A DNA stretch of 64,000 nucleotides, taken from the NCBI GenBank assembly GCA_018398815.1, contig CM031610.1:31123435-31187434 (forward strand), given 5' to 3'. Of the stretch, positions 23,993 through 36,000 are shown piece by piece; position 1 is the stretch's first letter, and every line of letters starts with the position of its first letter. This stretch comes from Conus ventricosus. Its lineage: Eukaryota; Mollusca; Gastropoda; Neogastropoda; Conidae. A program made the translations under genes and the position numbers. The notes below the pieces were generated by a model. The model was not told where the DNA came from. It saw only the letters and a list, made by a program, of their open reading frames with translations, and did not search any database.

Positions 23993-24459
23993 TGCGACGT
24001 TCACACTGGGCTGTAACCACGGTCTAACCAAATGGTTAGATCGCTCTGTAACTGACTGGAACCACGCAATTTTGGTTGCAGTGGGTTCCCATCGGTTAGA
24101 CGATTTTTCGGGAAGACCCGATTTGTGGTTCGATAGGTGGTTACATGGCCCCCAAAAATATGACTCGGAAGATAAAATATTTTCAAGGTTACATCGCCCG
24201 ATGTGACCAAATACGGTTACAAAGGCATTCACACTAGTCCCCGTCGGTTCCAATGAGTTAGAGCAGGAAATAAAACCAAACCCAGCCAGTGAGCGAGAAC
24301 TGCATAAAACAAGGGCGAGAAAAGGGGCGGAGCCTAATGGTTAGACGCTTTCCATTCACACACACTGTGTCAAAAATATACAGTTTGTCTCATCGCAGTT
24401 AGATCCCTCAATGTAACCACTTGGTTAGACCGTGGTTACAGCCTAGTGTGAACGTCGCA
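23993..24459. mobile_element. MITE with about 46-bp inverted repeats and TTA target duplication
   Basis: The left end TGCGACGTTCACACTGGGCT, continuing GTAACCACGGTCTAACCA, and the reverse complement of the right end match at about 44 of 46 positions. TTA flanks both sides (23990-23992 and 24460-24462). The 467-bp body has no ORF of note. A 3-bp TWA duplication is typical of PIF/Harbinger elements, so this is probably a non-autonomous Harbinger derivative (inference). Motifs like GGTTAGA recur internally. Confidence 0.85.
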
Positions 24460-24462
24460 TTA

Positions 24463-25120
24463 ACAATTGTCACCTTGCACTTGTAACGTAGCATGATGGA
24501 GCTGAAATACCAACACGTTGCATGACAAATGGTACTAGAGAATGGATCACACAAATACACTGAAAATCTGGCTGCCTGAATCCCTTCTCTGTTTTGATCT
24601 GTGTAGTGATTTGTACTGGGTAGGTGCCGTCTATAAAAATGAGTGGAACCAATTTTTTCAAATTGGAGGCATTCAGCTCTTGTATCTTATCCAATTCTTT
24701 CAAAATGCCAGAATATTTTTTACTCGGCTTTTTGTTTTTTTTCATAAACTATGTTCACATGAGCGACAGGCTGTGGGGATTTGCTATGCCCTACTTTAAA
24801 GTTAATTATGTTTATAATCTGTGTACTGGAGTAAATCAAAATGAACCTTGAAATGTGTGTACATATGTGGTTGAAGATTTCTGTGTTTGTGTGTCTGCAG
24901 GTTTGTGTGTGCGTGGATAACTCTTGACTTCATAACACTAAATTACCATGCCCACTAGTAAAATGTTCAAAAATGGGTATAGACGATACAAATAAACAGC
25001 CTTGTTTCTCTCTTCTTTTTTGTTGCACAGCTGTGAAGTTCACCTTTGGTGAGATTTTGGCATCTATGGTCATTTTCAGTCCCAAAATAAAGGTAGCTAG
25101 CTACATGGGTGAACTGGCGT
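24463..25120. other. Non-coding stretch
   Basis: No gene or element recognised between the MITE and the Penelope-like fragment. The part from about 25025 may be 3' non-coding sequence of the Penelope-like element. Confidence 0.45.
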
Positions 25121-25560
25121 TCAGTGCACACGACCACGGGTCGAACCCTGGTCATGTGACTGAACAATGAGGGTGTTGTACACCGATGGCAAGGTGTGTC
25201 TGCCCTGGTCCCGGTTGAGTGTGGGGTTGTTGGCGGCAATATGTATAGCCTCCTTCACCCCACGCTGAAACCATCTATTGTCACGGTCAAGAATGCTGAT
25301 GTTTTCATAATCAAACCGATGTTGCTGGGCGCCTACTGGTGATGATTCCCTTTTGTGTTCCGTCAAGCATTTTCGAAGGTTTCTCTTTCCCCGACATAGT
25401 TCTCTTCACAGTCACGACAGTCTATTTGGTAGATCACTCCAGACTTGTCCAGTTTGTCAGTTTTGTCCTTGGGGGCGACCAGCTGGCTGTGAATGGTGTT
25501 GATTGGTTTGGGATGTACGGAGACGCTGGTTTTCCTGATCTTCCTGCTCAAGGCTTCAGT
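25121..25560 (-). pseudogene. Penelope-like GIY-YIG endonuclease domain
   Basis: The segment GVIYQIDCRDCEENYVGE contains the (V)IY...YVGE form of the GIY-YIG core. It is followed, after a slip, by LTEHKRESSPVGA, FDYENISILDRDNRWFQRG and VKEAIHIAANNPTLNRDQGR, which hold the conserved His/Arg and Glu (KEAIHI) of this nuclease family. In Penelope elements it nicks target DNA. Two frame slips were seen (near 25375 and 25330). Confidence 0.85.
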
Positions 25561-26183
25561 CACACCGCGGACATAGGGGATGGTGACATGTCCTTTACGC
25601 CTGGTTTGGTCTTGTTTAGTGGTAGGATGCAGTGTAATCTTCTTCCTAGCCGGATGTTCCACGCCCACTTCTCATAGCCTGATATGGTGAGAACCAGTTT
25701 GAGGTGTTCCATTTCCTGGTCTTTGGCATCCTGAGTAGAGCAAATGGTGTTGGCCCGATGGGTGAGGGTGCGTATCACTCCGAGTTTGTGTTCCAGTGGC
25801 TGGTGGCTTTCGAACTGTAGGTACTGGTCGGTGTGGGTAGGTTTGCGGTACACACTGAAGGAGAGGCTGTCCTCTGTCTGTGTAATGAGTGTGTCTGGCA
25901 TGGCAATCGAGTTGTTCTCCTCCACCTCATGAGTGAATTTGATAGCAGGGTGTTGACTGTTCAAATGGTTAGTGAAGTCTTCCACCAGCTCCCTCTTGAG
26001 GATGGTCATAGTGTCATCCACGTAGCGGCCCCAATAGCGTGGAGGAGAGTGGTAAGACGCCAGGGCCTTCTCCTCGAAGTCCTCCATGAAGAGGTTGGCT
26101 ACAATGGGGCTGACTGGAAAGCCCATGGCCGCTCCTGCGGTCTGCTGGTAGAAGTTACCTTGAGGGTGTTGTACACCGATAGT
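25560..26183 (-). pseudogene. Penelope-like reverse transcriptase, 5'-truncated
   Basis: RT motifs in order: QQTAGAAMGFPVSPIVANLF (motif B-like, with the FPVSP core), then the catalytic RYVDDTMTILK (YVDD), FTHEVEENNSIAMPDTLI and FSVYRKPTHTDQYL, which is the KPTHTD(R/Q)YL signature of Penelope RTs. The fingers domain and everything upstream are missing. The frame passes into vector-like tail sequence of the next frame near 25600, where one slip connects to the endonuclease part. Unlikely to be active. Confidence 0.85.
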
Positions 26184-26759
26184 AAATCCTGTGTATGAAA
26201 CACAAGCTGAAATAAACGTATACATGTCACAGCTACAGATCTGTGTGCGGTTCATGGGTGATAGGGGAAACGTGAAACATATTCAAACAAAAATGAAAAC
26301 TGAATTTTTGGAGAGGAGGGTGATGGGGGGAGGGCCTTGGCAGGGGGGTGAAGGGGAGGGAACTGGGGGAACAGTGTATTTGATACCTTTAACACAGAAC
26401 ACGAGCTAAGTCATGTCAGTCCCAGTCTGACCTCCACGTTAGATTTTGGCAAGTCGAGGCATATACCAAATTTCATCCATAGGGCGCCATCGTTATTTTG
26501 TTAAGTTAGGTCCCCCTCCCCTGTTCATTGTTGGTTCATAACTTCATCAACGTAAAGCTTATCCCCGTACAGCGATGCCTTAATATGAACAGGAGTGTGC
26601 TGTCTGACACATACACACAAATCCAGAATGCATGACTTGTTTCTGTGCACCGAGGAGCAGACAACGCTGTCAGAGCAGAGCTACTTCTCAAGGGTAGGGG
26701 AGTACATGGGAACCTGCATCATCAGCGTTTCATTCACTTGTTTGTGTCAACCTGAACTG
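26184..26759. other. Non-coding stretch
   Basis: No gene recognised. A purine-rich patch lies at 26310-26370. Confidence 0.5.
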
Positions 26760-28060
26760 TGACTTCAGGTCTTTTTGTGTGTGTCACTGAAACAGAAAGA
26801 CGAATCCAGGTGTTTGAGACCAGGTGCCCCAGGAAACTACTCCACAAAGAATACAAGACCAATGATTATGTGCGGAACCTGGTCACTAACCTACTTGGGC
26901 CCCACGAACCACTTCTGGCAACCGTCAAACGACGGAAGATGGCATGGTTTGGCCACATCATTCGTCACAACACCCTCTCCAAAACCATCCTCCAAGGTCC
27001 CTCGGGGGTTGCAACCTTACCGTGGTCGGAGGGCTTGCGTGGTCCAGTGATCTTTTAGGCTTTGCTGACGGGGGCATCAATACTCGACTAGATGGTTAGT
27101 TGTTGTGAACGCTTCTAGGCCTGTATTGCCAAGTTGCTGACTGGCCAAGCATTACGTGGTAGGAATTGATGCCCCTGGTAGGGTCTCCCATGTCAGAAAG
27201 GTTAGGAGTGAGGGCCCAGATAGTAACCCACCTTTTTCCTATTCTGTCTTCTGCCTGTCTTAACGGATCTTTTCTTTCTTCGTCTCCCTTCAAGCCTTCT
27301 TTTCCACACTCTTTTTTCCTCTGATACTTGAGTCGCTGCCGTAAGCAGCGGGGAAGCCCAAGTTACAGTTACCTGGCGAGGGGCTGAGTGGCTGATCCCA
27401 ATTCAGTCGCTAAGGTGCACTGTCTGGTTTTTATGCTGCTCAGATCTGAAACCCAAAATTAACGATTATGTCACAGAGACCTCTGGCAGGAGGACTGGAA
27501 TACACAGACGCATAACAAACTCTTTCAGATCCGTCCAAACCTTAAGGAGTTCCTCTCATCTATGTCTGGTGGTCGTAAAGAAGAAACAGTTCTGTGCCGG
27601 CTACACACTGGCCATTCGTATTTTACCCATTCATACCTTTTGAAAGAGATTAACATTTTTCATCGGATCTGAGCTTTTACAGTGCAAAGATTTTTAACAA
27701 ACTCTCGGATGGGTTTTTCGTTGTATTTTAAAGAATTGTGTAAATGACTTGACTTGTGAGTTGATTTTAACGTGGTGACAGCCCTGATGTGACCCTTTGC
27801 GGTCGGCTGGGCTATAAGCAACATTATCTTATCTTATCTTTATCCTCCAAGGAAGGCGCAGACGAGGACGGCAGGGAAAGAGCTGGTCTGAAAATATAAA
27901 GGACTGGACCAAAATGACCATGCCAGATCTCCTCATGACAGCTACTGAACTGGAACTTGGCCAGTTCTGTCTGATCTCCATCTTTTCATCAGTGCAGGAT
28001 GGAAAGCGACAGTGTCAAACCCATGAGCATGTCTCTGACTACAGGCATTCAAAACAAGAA
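26760..28060 (+). mobile_element. Non-LTR retrotransposon 3' fragment, split by a second retroelement
   Basis: The + frame reads ETERRIQVFETRCPRKLL, YKTNDYVRNLVTNLLGPHEP, LLATVKRRKMAWFGHIIRHN and TLSKTILQG up to 26997. It resumes at 27842 with ILQGRRRRGRQGKSWSENIK, DWTKMTMPDLL. This is the C-terminal tail after the RT of a widespread class of non-LTR elements (LLATVKRRK-WFGH-RH signature). The RT catalytic part is missing, so it is 5'-truncated. The two halves are separated by 26998-27841. Confidence 0.8.
26998..27841 (+). mobile_element. Inserted retroelement with 11-bp target-site duplication
   Basis: ATCCTCCAAGG occurs at 26987-26997 and 27842-27852, exactly flanking the insert. The insert ends in CTTATCTTATCTT, a pentamer tail like those of many non-LTR elements. 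Before the tail lies a decayed C-terminal reading frame: LWQEDWNTQTHNKLFQIRPN, LKEFLSSM, then ETVLCRLHTGHSYFTHSYLL, resembling the region after the RNase H domain of Jockey/I-type elements. The 5' part (26998-27440) looks like UTR, with an inverted pair GGGGGCATCAAT / ATTGATGCCCC (about 27072 and 27167). Likely an internally deleted, non-autonomous copy. Confidence 0.75.
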
Positions 28061-31000
28061 ACCAATCCCCTGACAACTCAGGTGTTTTAAAAATATATTT
28101 TGGATCACAAGGCAATAACAATATTATGACAACATGAAAGTGGAATGTACAACACTTCATTATCTTAAAAGTCAGCATTTTGACAACGGATACTTGCTGA
28201 AACAGCCCAGTGATAATTAAAACCCATAGGACAATAAATACAAGGAAAGACAAACAGTGTGTGCAACATGCACGACAGCAGAAGTGAAAAGTTCAGTGAA
28301 CTTGCCCTGCATCTTGAAACAAAAACTGCATGCACAAAAATACTGTGTAATGTCACACTTACTTTTAAACCTGACTCCTGTTGTCCAAAATATGAAATAT
28401 TGCTCTCTATGTGCAGTAATGTAGATTGCAAAAACCAAGACACAAGACTCAAGTTGGCAGTATTTGCCTTGTGGTCTGGTCAAAAAGGCATGAAACATTC
28501 AGCAATCAAGGGCTTAATTCAGTTCCCTCTCATACATTCTCGATATCCTACACCGAAAATTATATTTCAAAAGTGAAAGAAAAAAAAGCAAACATTTCTA
28601 CTTCCTATAAAGATGCTTTTTTTTCAAACAGATGTATTTTACAATTTCTCCAAAAAAAAAAAAAAAAAAAAAAGCACTCTCAATTTCTACTGGTATAACA
28701 CTGCACTACTTTTGTGAGTTAAAAATCAAAAACCACCCCACACCCTTCTCCCCCACTCCCTCGTGTCCAGTCCAACATCGCTTACAGAGAAGAAAGCCAA
28801 GGTGACGCAGGAGATGAACTGATTTACAATTCAAGTAGAAATGTTCATTTACTGAATAATATTTCATGCCACCTATCATTCATTTCATCATATGTTGGCA
28901 CTGAAATAAAGGATCAGATCCGACCCAAAACCAATATCAACTGAAAACACACATATATACCCACCACCTACCACACATACACACACAGACCAAAAGAAAA
29001 GCTTCCCATAGCACAAATCTGACCCCAAACCAACATCACATGCAAAACACGAAACCAAAGAAATATAGCTTCTTACACCAGGATGAATTCACAGCTGTTC
29101 CCCCTTGCGTGGAAAAGAAAAACATGCAAAACATGGGACTTCCAAAAACCGCCATTCTTTACACATGGAAGAGGTTCTAATCAATCCAACTTACTGCCCC
29201 ACTGACCAAAGGTCCACACCGAAAGCAACATTACCAGCTTTTCTCTACAACTGAACAAAAACCAAATGATAGTTAAGAACCCTTGCAGACATGAATCGCA
29301 AAACAATAAAATAAAATAAGGGATATCGGAACTACACAAACTTTACACCCAGGCTGGGAAAAAAAGTACACAAGACCTCAACAGATCTTTAAAAAAAAAT
29401 AAATAAAAAAAAAACCACCTGGTTCTGAAGTCAGGTGTAGAGAAAAAAAATAAACAGCAGGAATGAAAAAGAGAAAAAAAAAATCACAAAAGTAATTTTT
29501 CACTCTCCAATTACCAATGTCACACCCAACAGCATCTTCATCATCTGACTGGAGAGGGTGCTGGGTGGCAGAGGGCGGAACAGCTGTGACTGTTTTCATT
29601 ATTCTGGTACAGAATATGGGGGGTAAAACAACCACAAGATGAAATACTTGTTCAGTCTATGCTGCTTGTAGCCCAGCTGACCACAGGGGCCATATCGGGG
29701 CAGTTACCTCCTCAAAATACCAAAACAACAATGATCTCAACTCCATGATAAATCTGAATTACACTTTCAAAGGAATAATTATCATTATATTATAGGAATT
29801 GTTACCACAACCTTTTCAGAGAATTTATGGAATAATTTAAGACCAATACTGGCAACTTGGCACAAAGGACTGTTCCTCAGATCGATTCCACTCACCCTTT
29901 GAACAATGCACACACCAAATACACATACGTGAAAAGGAGGCCTAAGAGAAGTGGATTCCATACGCATAGCACATGGACTTATCATTTACAACAATAAATA
30001 AGCACAAAGGAAGCTACCAGGTAACTGCAGTCGCCAAAAACACAGCACATAACTTTTCCTTAAAATCCACACTGAATTGTGGGTCTGGATAACAACTACA
30101 ACATCAACAAAGTGAAACATCTAGCACTTGCAATCTCAAATAACTGATGATCCATTTCATTTTTTGTTCTTCTTTTCAAACATGATTTATAAAACAAATG
30201 CCGAGCAATGTTCGCTGGAAACACAATGTACGAGGTGAAAGTACATTGCATGGTGAAACACCTCTATCTTCATCTTAACATTATTTCATTTTCTTTTGAC
30301 TTAAATCCTTTTTCTTGTTCAGCTGTCGTCTCATTACTTTACTCTTTAGTTAAATATAGAAAAAAATCAGTCACATTCAACACAGCTTTTTTCCCATGCA
30401 ACATTGCAGAACATCTCTTACTGCATGTAACCACACAGACACATGTACCTATCATACAATCCACGCCAATCTCTTTCCCTCACCATCCATATCACTCTAA
30501 AGACAAAGAAAGATCCATTTACATGCACACTGGACTTCACTGGTAAGCCTACTGACCGACCACACTGACCATGCACACAAAAATATGTATCATAATCAAG
30601 ATCAAATAAGTTAATCATTTTCTTTGTTTAAGTCTTCAGTTATGATTTATACTTTATCAATTTGTTTTTTTGCACAGATCCAATCTTAAGTTTTTCAAGC
30701 ATACTTCCATGTTTTACCGTACACTTATACACTCAAGCTGTGCAACACAGCTGATTTTGTTGTGTTGTTCAACACTGAATTTCTCTGAAAAAACTAAATC
30801 TGCTAATGATGTGAAAACAATAAATCGGTGGAATACTGTGTACATGAAATTCAGTGTGCAGAATGCATGAACAATGCAAGCCAAAATACAAATGAATACA
30901 CAAAATGAGAGAACAGCAATGCTAATTCAAAACACAATTTTTAAAAAGATATGAGTTTTCAATATGTTTTCTTAGACATAAAAATGCACAAAATACTCAT

Positions 31001-32492
31001 CCCTACATGGCAGACAGTTGGACAAAATGTATTTTTTTATGTCTAAAAACTGTGGAATATGAAGATTTTTGTCAAGAATTCACTTTTCTGTTTCACAACT
31101 TGCACTACTTGATACCTTCTTCTGTGCTTCGATTTACTTTTGGCCTTTTTCCAGCAATGTTGATCCAAATGTTGAGATCTAAGTTCAACATATTTCAAAT
31201 ATTTATATGGCAGCTAATGAACATACACACAGATAAATAGTAACTAATATTTGCCAATTACACAGCGACTAACCTGCCCTCATTAAGACATGAAATTGAT
31301 CTTTCTTTCACCATCCTCTATTAAACTGCACCACCCATTGAAGGACTCACATGACATGCTACTCTGCAGGGCCAAAAGAACTAGAAGCTGTATGATGTGC
31401 AAGTTCTAACGTCCTAAACCGCAACCAAGTTAAAATGTCCCAAACCAACAACTCAAAGAGATCTAGCAACCAAGTTCCGATGTCCCAAATCAATGACTCC
31501 CGGCCACAAGGATTCAAAGCTCTAATGCCTCAAGCTAGTGACCTGAAGCTGCATGGTACCCTCATTGCAGTATCCCAGTGTAATGCCTTGCCCTCCAAGG
31601 AACAATCGTTATGAAGCATACGTAATGCACACTGCTCAGGTTTGCAACCTAACGAATCCATTACATCAACCCAAAGAAAGGAAAAGAAATGCTGGTTTCA
31701 CAAAGACTGTGTTCACGGATGAAAGAAAATTACAATGCAATAAGAGAAAATGAAAAGATTTTTCAAATCACCAACAAAATGTGAAGACTTTTTAACACCA
31801 GCATGCAACACCAACAAATGCAACTTCATAGCAATGTGAGCGGTACAGACTGACAGAAAAAGAGAAAACAAAATCATTCATTGGCATGATGAAAGCAATC
31901 AAAAGATCACATCACCTGCACAAAGTTAACATGAAAACTATGAATGAAAAATAAAGTGTTTCCAAACGCCACTATGATGGCTCTAAAAGAAAATCTGCTG
32001 TCAAGTGCCCAGAACAGAGTACAAGAGATGCTGACAGAACTTCCTTCACAATGGCCACACAAAAGACAAAAAACATTATTCTGTGTAGGAAAAATACCTC
32101 CACAAAATAAAACAAAAACGTCAACTGAAATCAAAACCGATTTAACCCTGAAAAGAAAACTTTCGAAAAAAAAATACTTGCAGACAAATAAAACATTTCA
32201 GCAAACACTAAGACAACACAGGTGAAATAATTTACTGGTATATCTCGACTAGTGAGGAAGGTTACAGAGAGATAGACTGCCGAAAAAAAAGTGGCAACCT
32301 ATACAAACATTTCCCTTTTCAATGTTGTCTTTTTTTTTTTCTTTCCAAATAGGCTCATTTTCTCGGTAACACATAGCCTGTGGGAATAAGTATTTCATGT
32401 ACTGGTATGGAGAGAAAACTACATTTAAAAAAACGGATTAAAAAGGGGACCACCATGCCGCAAAATGAAAGAACACACAAATCAGAAAACAA

Positions 32493-32739
32493 ATACCATG
32501 CGTTTCAGCCTCTTTCGACTTCTTCAAACAAGACAAACAACATCCAAGACAATGAAAATGAAGGACAAACAGATAGCCACTTATCTCCTCGAACTGGGTG
32601 CAAAATAACTAAGTTATCAAGAAAGGCCCACATTCATTTCGTGCCCAACTTGAGAAGATAGGTGACTGATTGTTCGTCCTCGTTTTCATCGTCTTCAATG
32701 TTGTTAGTCTGGCCTGAAGAAGACCAAAGAGGTCGAAAC
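32493..32739. repeat. Inverted pair of hammerhead-core-like motifs
   Basis: On the + strand, CTGAAGA (32714-32720), then GACCAAAGAGGTC, then GAAAC (32735-32739). On the - strand, reading from about 32528 down to 32500, TTGAAGA, AGTCGAAAGAGGCT, GAAAC. Both are followed by similar GTTTGTTTT-rich sequence. CTGANGA, short hairpin, GAAA is the conserved core of hammerhead ribozymes, which are known in Penelope-like elements and retrozymes. Stems I and III were not convincingly found. Confidence 0.4.
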
Positions 32740-32825
32740 ATGTGGTGTTTGTTTTGTCATTTATATCTTCTTTCTTTTGGAGGCACAGTCATTTTTAAAA
32801 AAAATCTTGTTTCAGTTTCTGCCTG

Positions 32826-33065
32826 TAGTCAGCTCCCTTTAAAACAATCAACAACAACAAATGGAGCTAAACAAATCAGATGTTTTCAGAGAAAGTCATC
32901 TCCTGCAGTCAGCTCCCTTTGAAACAATCAACAACAAATGGAGCTAAACCAATCGGATGTTTTCAGAGAAAGTCATCTCCTGCAGTCAGCTCCCTTTGAA
33001 ACAATCAACAACAACAAATGGAGCTAAACCAATCAGATGTTTTCAGAGAAAGTCATCTCCTGCAG
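32826..33065. repeat. About 78-bp tandem repeat, 3 copies
   Basis: Each unit runs AGCTCCCTTTGAAACAATCA, ACAAATGGAGCTAAACCAAT, CAGATGTTTTCAGAGAAAGT, CATCTCCTGCAGTC. Copies differ by an ACA insertion and single bases, so the expansion is recent. Confidence 0.9.
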
Positions 33066-36000
33066 GAACTCTCAAACACTTTCAGTTCCATTGTACAGTT
33101 CCACAGTCTACTCTGCAAGATCAAATCCAGGCATTCCAGCAAACAACCTAAATGAAAAGGAATTCCTTCTCTCTTCTTTCTTTCATTTTCAGAAGGCTGG
33201 TCAAAAAGAGGAACCCAAATACCAAATCTGAATACTAGATGAATGCAGCCCTTTCCTGAGTCATCAGCAAGACATGTACCCTGTTTTACTCCACCAGAAC
33301 ACGAGATGGCCATCATTGGCACATGCCCAGAATCACTCGACCAGAACTATCCTATCAAGTCCTTGGGGAAAAAAATCCTTCAGCAGGTAGTGTGTGTACA
33401 CAGGACACATTGCTTCCTTGACACTGACTAGGTGGCTCGAACGATTCAGGTTGCACAGATCAATCAACAATTGAATGACAATTTCTGATTAAACAAGAAA
33501 AAAAGAAAACCACACGCCCACATGCACATCAATAACAACACAGAAACAGTATCAGTACATGCGCATGCACATATGATGAATACATGCACACACGCAGCGC
33601 ATGCCCCTACCCTCCTTTGCCCATCACCACCGCCATCCCACGCACACTTGTGCATCAAACTGAGTCGCTTCCCTTTGTGAGCAAATAAGCCCGGCATTCA
33701 TTTACAACAGCTCACTGTGCACAAGACAAGGAAGGAAAAAGACCACAACGTGAAGTGCACTGGATTCCAGGAGATGAACCAAGGCAGATCAGCGACAGCT
33801 TAAGACATCTTTCCCAAACTTCTTTCATTTCCATACTGAGTGTAGAATCAGTCACAGGGAACAACACTTCTGCCCTAAATCTAGTCATCAGATCCACTGA
33901 TACTGAAACAAAATGCAGGTAAGTTAGGTATTACAAATAAAAAGTTTAAAACACACAAAGATCTACTGCCCCACAGCTTGTGAGATACCATTGTATGGCA
34001 GTGTTTTGTCCACACACAAAAAAGTAAAAAGGAGTACATTTCATGACACCGTGCACTTAAGAAATAAACGCAGGAGAGCTACACGGGGCTTTCACCATGC
34101 TTTCTTTGGGGCTGACACATCTCACTGGCCACACACTATTTCTTTCCCACCTGCGGCCATGGAAATAGAATTCGGAGGATTAACATTCAAAAGCCATTGC
34201 TTCAAGCAAGCCGAAGAAAATGCAAGCTTCTCATACTGTATTATTAATCCTTATTTAAGATTTTTTTCCCCCTAAAACCACATCTGCTGAAAATCAGGGG
34301 ACATCCCTGACCTCCGGTTAGATCATTCCCATGACCTTGGTGGAGGAACCACAAAAAAAAAGTCAATAAAAGAAAATAAGCAGCGAGGAAAGTTGACACA
34401 GGGAGAATAGAAAGGATTGAATCAACAAAAGGTAACCCGACAGACCGCATGCAACTATGCTGTTAAGAAGACCCACAGATGTAGCAGTTTCATGGTTTGA
34501 ATAATGTGTATCCAGTGCATCAAGTTTTCAGACATATATATCTGACACCTGTCTGCCATTTTGACAGCCTAATACTGAGAAATTAGAACAGTCATTTAAC
34601 TCCTCTCTCTTTCTGTCTTGATTCATTCCATTCCACGATTAATCTCACACTGAGCATTCATGTGTTCAAAACACTCAAGGCAATGATTCAAGACTCAAGA
34701 CCCTGTGAATGTGTGTAAACACAATGTAAGTGATAGACTATGACAAACTGCAGAAACACATGTCCTATAACACTGAAGGATAAATAAAAGTACAGCAGCA
34801 TGGTTTTGCACAGAGCATGCCATTTGTGACAGGGCGACCCAGTTCAGGCTGACCCGTGTGGAAGGAGGTAGGAGGTTCAAGTCCATGGATGTCTGTGGGA
34901 CTTGACTACCTGCCCATTCCTGGCATCAGTGCTGAAACCTCTTTGTTTACTGTTATCATCTGTGTCCACAGACATTCAACCAACACCAGGGTGAAAGCAT
35001 CTTTGGTCTCGGCAAATAAGTAACACAACTGCTGTTATTTCACACAGGGAATTCTAAATGTGGACTGAGCATGAATGTATTGAAAATATTGTGTTGTTCA
35101 AAGACCTCAGTCAGGCTTAAAGCATTACCTTGAAAAGGGAAGAAACGTCTGAGTTACCTTGCAGACATGAACACATAGAGCACTAAGCCACACACACATG
35201 ATTCAAAATGCTTAAAACTGACATCATGTTGCGTCAATCCCAATTAATTCTCATATGTCTCAGATCTTGATGGAGAGTAAGTCTGAAGCTGCTAAGGTGC
35301 ACATAGCCAATGTACATTTCAATGGCACTCTAACGTTGCTCCCATATTTCCATAGAATGAATCATCATTTCCGTTTATATAATAAAAAAATTCGGTGGTA
35401 AGGAATTGAAAATAAAAATCTTAACACTTTACATCAACTTCTGTTCAGTTTTGCACACCATTGTTCACCATAAAATTCATACTTCATTAATGTTTAAAAG
35501 AAGAGAAAAAAAATCAAGGTCACATGTAGAAAAGTTATCCCCCCCCTTCCTTCTCCTCCCCTCTCACCCCTCCCTCCCCTTTGCTCAAATTGATCAGCAC
35601 AAAATGTGTAAGCTTCTGTTAGTGCCCATCAATGAAAATGTCAACTTGTGTGTTGCACTACAGTTTTGCTAATAATTCAATAAATTGCTATGGACATCTA
35701 CAAAAAAATAAAAAATTAAAATAACGAGCACATGCAAGCGTCAACAGGATATTTGTGCTCAGTTGCACATGGATCCAGTAGCTGAAAACTATCTCTGAGA
35801 GTGTAGCTCTATTGTTCTAACACTGCAGGTGTCTGTATCTCTCAAGCACGGTTGAAGCGAGGACAGATTACATAAGCCTTAAAACCAGTCCCATCGTGTA
35901 GTCTGGAACTATAACAGTCCTCCGAAGCACCACCTTCATCACCCACACACTGATCATCATTTGCTCAGTTAATGAAACGCGGATGGTCCCAGGATAGGTC

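Larger units (their letters stand above)
25121..26183 (-). mobile_element. Penelope-like retroelement fragment (RT plus GIY-YIG endonuclease)
   Basis: Read on the - strand, a reverse transcriptase segment is followed by a GIY-YIG nuclease, the domain order diagnostic of Penelope-like elements. The element is 5'-truncated at about 26183 within the RT, just before GNFYQQTAGAAMGFPVSP. A perfect 20-bp direct repeat, TGAGGGTGTTGTACACCGAT, marks both the truncation point (26161-26180) and the end of the endonuclease region (25168-25187). Confidence 0.85.

Noticed and set aside
25117..25150. B-box-like GGGTCGAACCC next to the Penelope-like fragment
   Set aside because: No A box; it appears to be part of the element's 3' non-coding sequence.
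34800..34930. Possible tRNA-like B box (GGTTCAAGTCC)
   Set aside because: No matching A box at the right distance and no cloverleaf; could be a remnant SINE but not supportable.
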